Source: Caprimulgus europaeus
Lineage: Eukaryota; Chordata; Aves; Caprimulgiformes; Caprimulgidae
Length of the DNA stretch: 64,000 bases
Assembly (NCBI GenBank): GCA_907165065.1
Contig: OU015527.1
Coordinates: 18,489,686 to 18,553,685 of the forward strand
Reading direction: 5' to 3'
Positions 35,996 to 47,924 of the stretch are shown here, piece after piece (the stretch's first letter is position 1; the number at the start of each line of letters is the position of its first letter). The notes under the pieces were generated by a model that was given only the letters and a program-made list of their open reading frames with translations, did no database searches and was not told the origin of the DNA. The position numbers and the translations under genes are program-made.

Positions 35996-38405
35996 CTGCA
36001 AAAATGGAAAACAAGTTGGGGCACAGTAAAGGAAGAAGCAGAACAGCCCTGAAGAGCCCAGTTTGATCCTTTTGGTTTTGCTGGGGCCTCAGCAAAAGGG
36101 ATGAAAGTGGCTCTAAGAGGTAAGAGAAAAGAAGCGAAAGATTAGGTATTAGAAACTGAGAATAATCAGAGTGCTGGGGGGGAGGATGAACAGGGACAGA
36201 GCTGAGAGACACCCGTCCTTCCTAGTAGCAGTCCTCACACATGCTGAACTCTTTTTCCTGATGGCCACGAGAGCAGGCAGAAAGCAGGAGCTGCAGACAG
36301 CAGCTCCACCAGTCCTCACAGGCAGGTAATCGGCCCACAGCTACCTCTGCCTCCACGCTGATCTGGGCCACAAAGAGCTCCTTTCCCCCATTCTAAGCAC
36401 TGTCATGTCTGTTATATGAAATCAGACTGTTTCACTTAGTCCCAAATACTATATACAATATTAAGTTACAGTACAAGAAAAAAAGTACTTAGTGTTATTA
36501 ACTATGGAAATCAAGGTTTGACATTATGCAATTATGATGTTGCTTTGTCCAGAGTCTGTGAAGGAGAAAGACCGTGTCAGTGAAGTGAAACGTTTACTGC
36601 AGGATTTCCAGCAAATATTCCCTACAGCTCCAGCCTGCACGAAGCAGTTACCTGACCTCTCCTGGCCTAGAGAAGCAGCCTTACTGTTTTTGTAACTTAA
36701 TAAATAGATTTTCTACTGTGACATAAACCTATGGAGAGGACAAGTATGTTATTTCACTGACTCTTTCTGTTAAATCTCATGTTGCTGCAATCTAACTTGG
36801 ACTTTCACTACTAAAAAACCTGATGTGTACCTAGAATGATTACAAGCACATGTTCTTATAAAGATGGCTCCTACTTCAAATGTCTCCTTACTAATTTTAT
36901 GTAACCTTCAGCCATTTACTGAAAAAGCTCTCTTTTCACTAACTCTTACCAGTGTTACCAGTACGTACCTAAAGCAGACTATAGGTTCTTTGAGAACCTT
37001 TCAGCACGCAGTTTGTCTTTCCCACAAATACTACAAAATAATTAGGATATTCCCTCTCCTACACAATTTTGCAGCATGGGCCTCCTCCACTCATAAAATG
37101 GCAGAGTTTGGTAGGAATAATATACAAAAAGGTCACTCAAGACTTGGGGGTATTCTTTCTGAAGATGGCCTTTGAGAAGTGCGTCATACGTCTTAAGAGT
37201 TTAGAGGAAGAGGTAGTAAAACAATTGATACTGCAACCCAGTCAGACAGTTTTGTAATTCCTACAACATGGGAAGCTCGAGGGAGGCTTCTACAGAGCTG
37301 ACACTGTTGAATGAAAGAGTAGCTGACATATAAGAGTAAGTAGTTTTCTGATTTTTTCAACTCTCTTTAAACCAATCTTTTCCAAACACATGGTTCACAA
37401 AATCCCATAGGAACTTCTCTGTCATTTCCTGAAAAACAACTTACTTGGCTTTCCAAGCTAAAAAGCCTCTCCCTTGCCAGCAAAACACTGACTACGGAAA
37501 TCTAATTTGCGACCAAACCAAAAAGCTATGAGATCGGACTTTCTTTATCAGCCCTGCAGACCACAACTGTTACACAGATGACACCTTTTTAAAATATCAT
37601 TGTCACTGTAGTCACCTATTGGGCTAACTTCCTTAGAATCAAACTTAAGGAAAAATGTTTTTTACTGAAAAAGGAAAAAGATCCTAACACATGCTAATGC
37701 CTACAGTTACACAGACAAAAAAAATTAGCCTGCTCTGCTCTACTTGTCCATCTGGATCATCTCAATGTCTCTTATTGGAAGTGTTCTACTAATAGAACAA
37801 CCATGAGCCTTTTTATGGAAAAGATGAACTTTCCAATAGAAATAGTACATTGGGATAAGATTGAATATTGCAAAAAACAAGTGATGGCAAAAGTAAATCT
37901 ACATGAAACAGACTAATTCTAAGTTTGATGAAATACAAACACTGTTCTATTTTGTCACAAAATCCTTTTGTTTTATCTGGAGAGTCTATAAAGAGCCTTC
38001 TCAAGGCAGGACCCAGCTCCTAACCATGATGAAAGTGCCCCCATATTGCAGTCAACTAGTCTCAAGAAACTCCTTTTTGCAAGAAGGTAGACACAAGACT
38101 AAGGTTTTTTTTCCTACAAAATTTAAGTCTGTGTTACTTTGTTTGCACTTCTATTTGCTGTCTGGAGAACACCTGGGCTACCTAAGACCTCCAAAGCACA
38201 GATGTTTACAAACAAAAATGTCAAATGGTTTCAAAGAACACATTATAAAAGTACATACACTGCAGGGTGATGAGCATTACATGTCAAAGGAGCTGGCTTT
38301 GTACTGTCTCATATTGGATGGTATGTCTACCATGGTATGTGAATTTAGTGTTTTCCTCTGCTAGTGACAAACTAAATACATATGAACACGAAACACAACA
38401 GTATT
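35996..38405. other. Intron 1 (part), no recognised feature
   Basis: Up to about 36400 the sequence is moderately GC-rich, then AT-rich. A 153-codon plus-strand frame at 37903-38364 has no recognised motif and crosses no splice-like borders. I take it as chance. Confidence 0.5.
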
Positions 38406-39740
38406 TACAGAATCACAGAATGGTTGAGGTTGGAAGGGACCTTTGAAGATCATCTAGTCCAACCACCCTGCTCAAGCAGGGACTCCTAGAGCACATGAAC
38501 CAGGACTTTGTCCAGACAGATTTTTAATATCTACAGAGAGGGAGAATCCACAGCCTCTCTGGGCAACCTGTTCCAGTGCTTGGTCACCCGCACAGTAAAG
38601 AAGTTCTTCCTTATGTTCAGGTGGAACTTCCTGTGCTGCAGTTTATGCCCACTCCCTCTTGTCCTATTGTTGGGTGGCAATGAGAAGAGTCTGTCCCTGT
38701 CCTCCAGACACTCTCCCTTTAGATATTTATAAACATTAATTAGATCCCCTCTGAGTCGTCTTTTCTGCAGGCTGAACAGGCCCAGCGTCCTCAGCCTTTC
38801 CTCGTATGAAAGATGCTTCAGTCCTTCAATTATCTTTGTCAACCTTCTTTGGACACGCTCCAGGAGTTCCATGTCCTTCCTGTACTGGGGAGCCCAAAAC
38901 TGGACACAATACTCCAGGTGGGGCCTCACCAGGGCTGAGTAGAGGGGGAGGATCACCTCTCTTGACCTGCTGGCCACACTCTTCCTAATACAACCCAGGA
39001 TACCATTGGCCTTCCTGGCCACAAGAACATACTGCTGTCTCATATTTAACTTGTTGTCCATCAGGACTCCCAGATCTTTCTCTGCAGGGCTGCTTTCCAG
39101 GAGGTCAGCCCCAACCTGTATTGGTGCCTGGGATTATTCCTTCCCATATGCAGGACCTTGCACTTTCCCTTGTTGAACCTCATGAGGTTCCTCTCTGCCC
39201 ATCTCTCCAGCCTGTCGAGGTCCCTCTGGATGGCAGCGCAGCCGTCTGGTGTACCCGACACTCCTCCCAGTTTAGTATCACCAGCAAATTTGCTCAGGAG
39301 GCACTCTGTTCCTTCATCTAAGTCACTGATGAGTAGATTGAACAACACTGGACCCAGTATTGACCCCTGGGGGACACCACTGGATACAGGCCTCCAACTT
39401 GATTCCACACCACCAGTGACAACCCTCTGAGCTCTGCCATTCAGCCAGTTCTCAATCCACCTCACTGTCCAATCATTAAGTCCGCACTTCTTGAGTTTGC
39501 CAATGAGGATGTCATGGGAGACAGTATCAAAAGCTTTGTTCAAGTCCAAGTATACAACATCCACTGCCCTCCCCTTATCTATCTGGCCAGTTGTCCTGTC
39601 ATAGAAGGCAATCAGGTTAATTAAGCATGATTTCCCTTTGGTGAATCCATGTTGACTATCCTGATGACCTTCTTGACTTTCACATGCTTAGAGATGGCCT
39701 ACTAGGATGAGCTGTTCCACTACCTTACCAGGGACTAGGT
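38406..39740 (-). mobile_element. CR1 LINE, 5'-truncated, 1.33 kb, same sense as SNX24
   Basis: The 3' end is at 38406 (ACAGAATCACAGAATGGTTG in reverse, then GGAAGGGACCTTTGAAGATC). The body carries the C-terminal half of ORF2 and ends near 39740 after the TGAGCTGTTCCACTACCTTA and CCAGGGACTAGG blocks. It shares subfamily diagnostics such as CTCTCTGGGCAACCTGTTCC, distinct from the copy at 22582. It is truncated at almost the same consensus position as that copy. Confidence 0.97.
38531..39564 (-). pseudogene. CR1 ORF2 reverse-transcriptase remnant, frameshifted
   Basis: The frame from 39564 to 39061 encodes motif A ([18 protein letters not shown]), motif B ([18 protein letters not shown]) and a motif C reading KFAGDTKL, in which the first of the two catalytic aspartates of FADD is a glycine. 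Near 39061 the reading shifts frame and continues from about 39061 to 38531 through [20 protein letters not shown], the [20 protein letters not shown] block and the [12 protein letters not shown]-terminus. One frameshift plus the motif C change make it inactive. It is otherwise well preserved. Confidence 0.93.
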
Positions 39741-42700
39741 CAAGGATGTAGCTGAGTTACAGTACACAGAAGCTAGCAAAAATCAGCTCCACATTCTTCA
39801 CACTGAGCAAATACCAGGGGAAAGAAATACTGTATCTTGCATCCACCTTGCATCTTTTCTTATTAGGGTCTCTGCAGTAATCCATCTGAGAAGTCTCTGC
39901 TCCTCTTTACCTGTCAACGTAAGTAGTTAATTCAAATCATTTTTCAAGAGCAGTAGTCAAAATAGTAAAAGGAGGCTGCTTCTCTAAATGTCTATGCAGC
40001 TTAGTGATGATCATTCATATACTACATTTAATATTGGGATTAGCCTGTCTAGCATTGTCTTAGCCCCAAATGGAGGATTCGAATGCTATTCCCTTAACAA
40101 TGAAGATGAGCAGTCCAGATGCATGCAACATCTTCAGGCACTTCTTTTCAAGGAGTTAACTAATTCAAACTTTCACTAAATTAGCACTGGCCTGCCTTCC
40201 AAAATGGAAACATAATTACCTCTGCTATTGCCTTCCATCTATGTTATTATTACATGCAACTGACGGCACTATTTCAAATATCAGCACTAGCTTCTGAAAG
40301 GAAGAGTCACCATATCACTTTATTAAAGAACGTCATCATGTTCACCAAAGGTTTCCCTTGTGAGGTTAATTTCTTTTGTATGGTACTTCAAAGTAGGACA
40401 AAGAAATAAACTGAGATAGTTATAAAGCAGTTTCATTTCTTACTGGACTAAGCCTGTCACTGAGAGGAGACCTGAAACGGGATACCAGGATGTGTGCAGA
40501 GAACCAAATGGTTCTTCGCATGTGAGGAGGGTGGAAAGAATGGAAGCAACCAAACTCAGCATAACTATTGATGAAAATGTAAGAGTAGCTATTGCAAACA
40601 ATGCACAAAAATAATAAAATATTGTGCCCAAACTAAGATTTTTAAGGTTTTAGGCTTCTGAATTCACATGCTGTGACTAACAGAGCATTTATGTTGTAGT
40701 TGGCTTGGTGGTCGCAGTGAACACAGATATTCCCAAGCCAGATTTAAACTAATTCAGGTACTTCTGGCAGCATAACAGCAGTACCAGCATGGGCAGCACA
40801 AGCAGCAAAAATTGTGGCAAAATCTGGACAAAGCTCAGTGCCAAGGGGGCCAGCCTGGCTTTATTCCAAGTGTACCTGTGGGAGCTGCAGTCAGCAATGT
40901 GCAGGTGTCCTACAAAGGGGAGTAGGGTGAGTGTGACATTCAGAGGGATGCACAGTTTGGATTTGACTTAAACACAAAGGAAGAATGCAAGAAAGAGAGA
41001 CAAAAAATTCCTCGTTTGCTTCTCTTAGAGTTACAGCATAGAACACGTCAAGTACCTAAATCGCTGATGCTTCAAACAGAACTGTATTGAACTAAGGCAG
41101 CACAGACTTTGACTCAAACACCCATGTCTGAGAAAAGGCAACATCTAAACTGCTTATGGAGAGTACACCCAGTGCAATTATGCCAATATATTGTAGTAAA
41201 AATATTAATACAAACCAATATCCAGAGTAACAGATATAATTAAAATACCCTATTAGCAATTTTGTGATACAAGATTGAATAACCTATCAGAGAACACTGG
41301 CTGTACAATTAAATATTTATCATTTTAAAGGCAATGAAAACTGATTCAGTGAGAATTATGTTAATTTGCAACTGGCCTCTCAATCACTTGGAGGTGAGGC
41401 AAACACCGAGTAATTACATGCCTGCACATGTGTTCAGCCAGATAAAATACTATGTATCCAACACATTTGAGAAAGATTTTAAGTAAGTTATAAATTGAGT
41501 CTGATGTTGGAAACACGGAAATAACAGCGTGCACACTGCAAACAAAGCTACAGGCAACGGATGACTGAAAATTGTGCTAAATGTTTAATTGCTGACTGTC
41601 ACTTGAACTGAAGATAAAAAGATGCGCCAGTCTCTTCAAATGTTAACTAGAGGCATCAGAGTCAAAAAGTATTATTCACAGGTCTAAAAATTTGTGACTG
41701 TCTTTTCCTCAAAGAAGGAAAAAATTAAAGACACAGCCAAGCACAGACTACTGAAGAACTAACTTGGCTTGAACACTTCAGTAATAAAAGCTAGTAGATT
41801 CCTAAGCACTGTGAGGAAACAATATCCATATACTCGCCTTTAGCTGAAATTTGAAAGTCACGTTTCATGTTCTGGTTCTAGGGTGTAAAAAAAAAAAAAA
41901 TCCTCATTTACTGTACCAAGAAACCCTGGATGTTCACCACCTGCAGATACCAACCAAATCCCCTATTTAAATATATACAGACTTAAACCCCTGAATTCAG
42001 CTGGACAAATTCGATAGTACTATCAAGAAAAAAATGAGAGATAGCGGTAAGAAATCATTACAGATACAATGTGATACTGTCACATACATGACTCCTTCCC
42101 TCATCCTGAGGTTTCAGATTTTCTTTTTGTCTTATTGTGACCTTAGTGAAAACCTCACTGCTCTATGCAAACCTCTCTGAATTGCGGCATTTTCTTTGTC
42201 TTCACCTTTTGTACTGAATAGAAAAACTTTTCCCATTTCTATTCACAAAAAACACTGCTATAAATAACTTCTTCAAATATTTTTTTTACAAAGGCTCTAT
42301 TATTGTGAGTGTCCAGTGCCTACCTGCAGAAGGAATGTAAACTTTGATTAGTTTGCTTAAAGTTCTTGGTTGCAGCAAAAGTTAATTCTTCTATGTATTT
42401 ACAGAGAGTGCCACGTCTCTATTTACAAGGCAGAGGAAACACAACTTATCTTATCCTGTATGCGTATGAGCTGCCATGTTACCTCCAACTGCCTCAGCAA
42501 GCAACTGCTCATCTTCCTGTAAGGCCACTGTCCCTACTTACCTTTTCTTTCACCCACATATGTTTTTCACAGGTAAGAACTCTGAAGGGGTAACAAAGGG
42601 ACATTCACCTTGCATCAGTTGATTCCTCACCTTTCTGTTTCATGGTGCAGCTCACACACTACTGTTATTTTTAATCATCATCTCAATAATTTTCAAGAGG

Positions 42701-44389
42701 ACCTGAGATGGAGTTAATTTAATAAAATATATTTTAGGAGTAAATGGCAGTGCTAGGAGTAATTAGAATAATACTTTCCATTACAAGAATGTTCTCAGAT
42801 ACTTATAGTTTTGCCAACCTTTAATTTTTGGGCCTAGATTTTCCATACCAGGTATGTTATTCAGACAGAAAATATTTTTAGAAAGTTACAGCTGAGATAG
42901 TCCAAACACATACTTAAAGAAAAACACACTTTACTTTACCCATGCCAAAAAACCCAACAAAAAACCCCAAACCAAACCCAAAACAAAATCCAAATAATTT
43001 CACACAAATTCCTCCAAGATGTGGACAAAAATACCAGGAAGACAGCTGGGAGGCAAATTTGGCCAACCCACAGACTTCTGGAAAAAATCCTAACCCTTAA
43101 CAAAGGTTTCCACGGAGTATGTGCATAAAGTAGGTTTTCCAATGGCACTAGCACTGCTGGTGCTCTGTTATTTTTACAGTGCATGCATACTGATGGAAGT
43201 TTATAGCATCTCCACAAAGTTAGGGCAAATTTCAGGCTTACAGAATATTTTTCTGTGGCTCAGGAGCCACTATGATGTCAGGGAGCAGAAAAAAGATTGA
43301 AGGGCATTTTTAAGTTTTTATAGGAGATGCCAGACAGAAATCTATGCTATGGAACAGGGGGACAGCACCTGAAAAGACCACACTGCATTACCATTAAAAT
43401 AAGGAGACTGAGGAAGAGGAGGAGAAGGGGCTTTTACTCTGAAGTACTCAGGCTTCTGTAACCTTGAAGGGAACACACAATTTTGTCATGTATGAATCAG
43501 AAACGTATGCCACTGTATCTGCTTGCTGTGAAAACCCACTGGTAACAAATGTATCCCTCTCCCTCCCTCCACTGCTGGTGGGGCAGCTGGATGATAAAAA
43601 CTCAGATGCTCTTAGTCTAGACGTCTATGCTAGGGACCTAAAAGCTCCATGTCCGCCGGCTGTATGCCTAGGGCAGCACCTACCCAAATGATACATTCCC
43701 TTCCCTGCATTCCTAGTTGCCTGCTCAGGAGTAAAAAGCAGAAAAAGGGGAAACTATTAAGAAACAATGGTTGTGAATTTAATTACTCATAGTGTTATTC
43801 AAGCTTTCCATACAATGCCACTCAGCACCCCTTGCATACACTTACTTGCAGTGGTTAGTCACACGTTACTTTTCCCCAATGAGTGTCTGCTCAGCTCAGC
43901 ATGCGAGACTGACAGGGTCGTGGGAACAAATGAGCAAAGGATGGTTTCCTTAGGGGCTCCTTATGTGTAAGAACGAAGAAAATATTTTAAAAGGCAAGAA
44001 AACTGTATTACAGAAAGTATGGTCTTGAGATTAAAGCAAATGGTAACACCACAGTCACTTTGGAAAGCTTAAATCTAATCTAAAATCCAAGTGCTTTTGC
44101 AAAGTTAAATAACTTGCTTTATGCTTTTCTCTAGGAAAACCTACTTAGAACATCCCACTGGAGCATATTTCAGTGGCCCAAGGTCAAAAGCCCAAGCCCC
44201 CACAAGAACCAGCAGATGTGGACCAGAGACGTACAGTGTGCTTACACCCATGCAGCCAGCAAAACACATCCCACCTCGCACACTGTTGTAGAGGTCCCTA
44301 TTTCAGCACATGAGAAACTAATCCTGGCACTTACTCACTTTTTCCTGATTTTGTCAGGAAGGCCTTTTAATAAGGATTGCATGTAAAAA
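39741..44389. other. Intron 1 (part), no recognised gene
   Basis: AT-rich intronic DNA. It holds an A13 run near 41888 and an A/C-rich tract at about 42946-42990 made of CAAAA and CCCAAA words. No exon or element was identified. Confidence 0.55.
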
Positions 44390-44420
44390 GGGCGGGGGGT
44401 GGGCGGGGAAACGGGGTGGG
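44390..44420 (+). other. G-quadruplex-type G-run cluster
   Basis: Six runs of at least three G occur within 31 bases, at 44390-44392, 44394-44399, 44401-44403, 44405-44408, 44413-44416 and 44418-44420, with loops of one to four bases. This meets the usual G3+N1-7 pattern several times over. It lies on the strand opposite to SNX24 transcription, so the pre-mRNA would carry the C-rich complement. A short CA repeat and A/C tract follow. No promoter features are nearby. Confidence 0.85.
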
Positions 44421-44800
44421 AGACGGACACACACACAACAAAAAAACCCTCCAAAAAACTCCACCATGAAACCTGGCAAGTGCATACACAAGCCCAAATA
44501 TCTCCTCCATACACTGCCAGTGCTAGCATCTAGTTGATTTAACATGAGAAGATGTATTGCTGCAGGGACCACTGTTGTTTTACACGTAGATCCAACTTTT
44601 CTCCACTTCTCCTTCCAGGGTATATTAAAGAGGTGGACGAGGACACAGAAGAGCTATTCCACAAAACACAGTATCGATTTTTCTACGTGAGGAAAGAGAC
44701 TCAGTGAAAAATATCTCTTTGCTTCTCTACCTCATAAGAGAAGAAAAGTCTCAAAAAAAGACATTAACCTGCAAAAACATGAGCCACTGTAGAATTTTGC

Positions 44801-44805
44801 TCTAG
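44801..44805. repeat. Probable target-site duplication TCTAG, left copy
   Basis: TCTAG before the LTR start corresponds to TCTTG (45438-45442) after its end: 4 of 5 bases match, as expected for an old 5-bp duplication with one substitution. Confidence 0.6.
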
Positions 44806-45437
44806 TGTCCTGGATTCACTAGCACAGAGCTAGTTTTCTTCTTAGTAGCTAGAATAGCACTGTGTTTTGGTTTCAGTATGAGATTTCTTATGAGAAGAAC
44901 GTTGGTAACATACTAATGTTTTCAATTATTGCTGGAAGATTAAGGACTTTCCAACCTCCTCGTGTTTTGCTAGTCTGCAGGTGCAAGGTTTGGGGTGTAA
45001 TATTAAAATTAGTAGCTCAAATTTATATTTGGATACACCAATGAGGTATCATATATCTGTATCATATAATGTCATGCTCAATACCCTAATGAGGGTTGAC
45101 TGGAAAGCGGGGGAGCATTCTTTTGGGGATCGCTCGGGCTTGCTCTTCCGGAATTGCTGTCTGGGGACTGTCTCTGCTCTGGGATCGCTGGCTGGCACGG
45201 GCTGGGCATGAGTCAGCACTTGGTGAGCAACCGCACTGTGCATCACAATTGTATGTTCTGTTATTACAGTTGTTATCATTATTTTAAAAATTATTTTATT
45301 TCAACTATTTTTTTTTTAAATCTCAACCCACAAGATAAAACCCACTTTCACCCCTCATTCTCTGCATCGTCCCACCGGGGGAGGGTGAACAAGTGGCTGT
45401 TCAGTGTTCGGCTGACAGCCAGGCTAAACCCACAACA
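44806..45437 (+). mobile_element. Solo LTR of the same avian ERV family, 632 bp, decayed
   Basis: It begins TGTCCTGGATTCACTAG, runs through the shared words TAGCTAGAATAGCACTGTG and GGGTTGACTGGAAAGCG, and ends CTAAACCCACAACA. Over its whole length it corresponds to the reverse complement of 6968-7590. The TATA motif seen in that copy has decayed here to TACCCTAATG at 45082-45091, and the ATTAAA signal is replaced by a T-rich run near 45307. It therefore probably has no promoter or polyadenylation function left. No internal retroviral genes adjoin it. Its orientation is antisense to SNX24. Confidence 0.87.
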
Positions 45438-45442
45438 TCTTG
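45438..45442. repeat. Probable target-site duplication TCTTG, right copy
   Basis: Partner of TCTAG at 44801-44805, with one mismatch. Confidence 0.6.
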
Positions 45443-46280
45443 CCAGTGCTTTTGGTATACGTTGACACTACGTAACTGAAAAATCACCAGACAGTATTCA
45501 TACTTCAGGTATTCTTGAAATACATAAAAGTAAAAAAGTTATTTCTCTTTAAAACTTCTTAATCACTGCATCATTAGCAAATACTAAATAAAACCAGCGG
45601 AGGATTTTTAAGTAGAACAAACTCCTCCAAGTATTATTTAAGATCACAGAAGACAGAGCAAACCAATTAATTAAAATGTGTAGGCAAAAAACTGCTAGCG
45701 TTAACAGGGTGACATTTTCTTATTCCTAAACTACGTTAGCTTTGTAAGATCTTGACCATTAATTCTACAAAAAATTCTAACATCCTACTAAAACTGAACA
45801 TAACATTTCTGACAGTAAAGACTGATGGGATTTGTAATGGTCTTAAAGGAAGATATGAAGTATTACTGTAGTTTACAGTGACAAGATAATAGTTTTAAAA
45901 TAATTTCAGGAAAAATCTAGGACTTGAATGCTTTTGGACAGTTGTTGCTTTATGTACATATTACCCAATACATGTGGTTTCAAAAAAGTCTTTCCCCAAG
46001 ACGTGTTATGACATCAATCTGCAAAATAAATAGTTTGTAAAATTCTACCTATCAGAAATGGAAATATTGTAAAATGTGTAATCCTATTCCCAGATCTATC
46101 TTTCCACCAAAAATAATATTTTTTATCAAATCTCCTTCTATCCTTTTTTCAAAGAAAGAATCAATGGAAAATTACTGCATGCAAAGCTCACTCAACTTTT
46201 TTAGAAAAATAAGACTAATGCCAGATCTAGTACCTAATCTGGTCTATTTAATAGTTTCATCAGAAAGTCTACATTAAATA
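45443..46280. other. Intronic DNA, nothing recognised
   Basis: An AT-rich stretch between the solo LTR and a CR1 3' fragment. No feature found. Confidence 0.6.
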
Positions 46281-46430
46281 AACACTGGAGCAGGGGCCCA
46301 GAGCAGTAGTGGAGAAAGACAAAACATGATAGGACAAGACCCTGCACAATCTGATCTATGCTGGCCCTGCTTTGAGCAGGGGTGTGAGGGTGTCTGGGCC
46401 TCCATGGGCCCCTGCCAACCTTCTATGAAA
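46281..46430 (+). mobile_element. CR1 LINE 3' fragment, older subfamily, about 150 bp
   Basis: CACTGGAGCAGGGGCCCAGA, GCAGTAGTGGAG, ACAAGACCCTGCACAATCTG, then TGGCCCTGCTTTGAGCAGG and TGCCAACCTTCTATGA follow the order of the CR1 3' end of the subfamily that carries 'CCTGCTTTGAGCAGG'. The segment that normally reads '...ACTAGATGACCTCC...' is altered to GGGTGTCTGGGCCTCC. Diverged but recognisable. Confidence 0.8.
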
Positions 46431-47856
46431 GCTCTTTCCAAGGCAGGAGGAAAAGTAAAAAGACAAAAAAATTGCTTCTTTTTCTGTGCTTGTCTTTTTG
46501 GAAGACAGTTAGAAGATCCAGTTATACATTCATGACTTTTCCTTTGTCACAAATTTGTATAGTTTTGTGTTATTGAGCAGCAACTTGCCCTTCTGCTTTG
46601 CAAAGTAACTACCTTGAAAAAGTTAAGTTTATTCTGATGTATCAAATGATATTCTGAACCTGTTGTTTCTGTGAAGATCCTGTTGCAATATTTTGAAGAA
46701 GGTGGGTGGGAGGGCAGACAATAGAAATTCCTATTAGCTTCACACTATTTATCTTCTTAAGAGCCTTTCATCTTTCCCACCAGGTGCAGAAAAAAATATC
46801 AGGTCCAAAAGTCACTGTTCAAGCAGTAATTTATTCACAATTGACAATATCCTTCCTAAATTATAAATAATACTGGTTTGCTCAAAGGGCAGTTTCAGAG
46901 ACCCAAGAGAGAATCCCAAGCATGGCTCACCTTTGCGGTTCTTTCCCATTTCCTCTGTGACTTTGGCAGTGCTTTCTTATATATTCATTATTTCCATTCC
47001 AAATTTTTCAGATTGCTGATAATCTGAGAGTGTCATCTTTACTGAACAGTTGTTGTTATCACTGAGCAGTATAGAACACTGCCTCAACAAAGGTTCAAAA
47101 GTTAACCACCAACAACTGGTGCTGTCCTTATGTCATAAAAGTCGTTGAATTAATGAAGAAGCTTATCAGATTGCCAGCATGTATTAATCATGCATTTAAG
47201 ATTACATACTGATTAATACAAGTATATAACACAATGACTGTTACTATTTAAAGTCTCTCTTATGTGATTAAGGTAAAGTTTCTAGTAAGAGAAGATTAAT
47301 GACCTTCTGTGTTCAGAAATCTTCAAACCATTAACCAATGTTCAATGAAATACACAAGAAATTGAAAATTCAGCAGCAATTTAAAGTAAAATGAATTTAT
47401 TATCCAATAAATAAACTGTATAAATTTAGGCAAGTAAAACTATCTTTTTGCATATTTATTGAAATTGGCCCACAGTGTCATAAAATTACAGGATCTGTGC
47501 TCTACTGATGCACACTAATCCAAACTTCACAAAGATTCAGGCAAGACATGTATCCAGTTCTGTGAATAGGTCCTAAAAGGCAGCAGAAGAAACTACTATG
47601 TTGTCAAAGCAAACTATCATTAAATGTGTAGCATATAAGTGGGACTGTACTGTTGGGTAAAAATAAGGGTCTCCAAAAATGTTAAAGATATTAAAATAAC
47701 CTTTGTTAGGCACAGTGTCTATTTAGAGGATAACTGAAGCAAGGCCAATCTCAAAACACTACAGAAGATGCAAAGATACTCAGATGATCTCTATCAAAAA
47801 AACAGCTCAGTAACTACATGTAAAGAGAAAGCATGTGGAGACAGAACAGTAAATAA

Positions 47857-47924
47857 AACTGGTTTAAAACACAGTTTAAAAGCTGTAAGTAACTGGTTTA
47901 AAAGCTTGTAAGCACAAGCTTTTA
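47857..47924. repeat. Direct repeat (period 34) with a perfect 11-bp hairpin
   Basis: AACTGGTTTAAAA occurs at 47857 and again at 47891. The second copy enters a perfect hairpin, TAAAAGCTTGT-AAGC-ACAAGCTTTTA, at 47899-47924 with an 11-bp stem and 4-base loop. No flanking transposon structure was identified. Confidence 0.85.

Noticed and set aside
37903..38364. 153-codon plus-strand frame just before a CR1
   Set aside because: No recognisable domain and no donor or acceptor at its limits. It is on the strand opposite to the only gene found.
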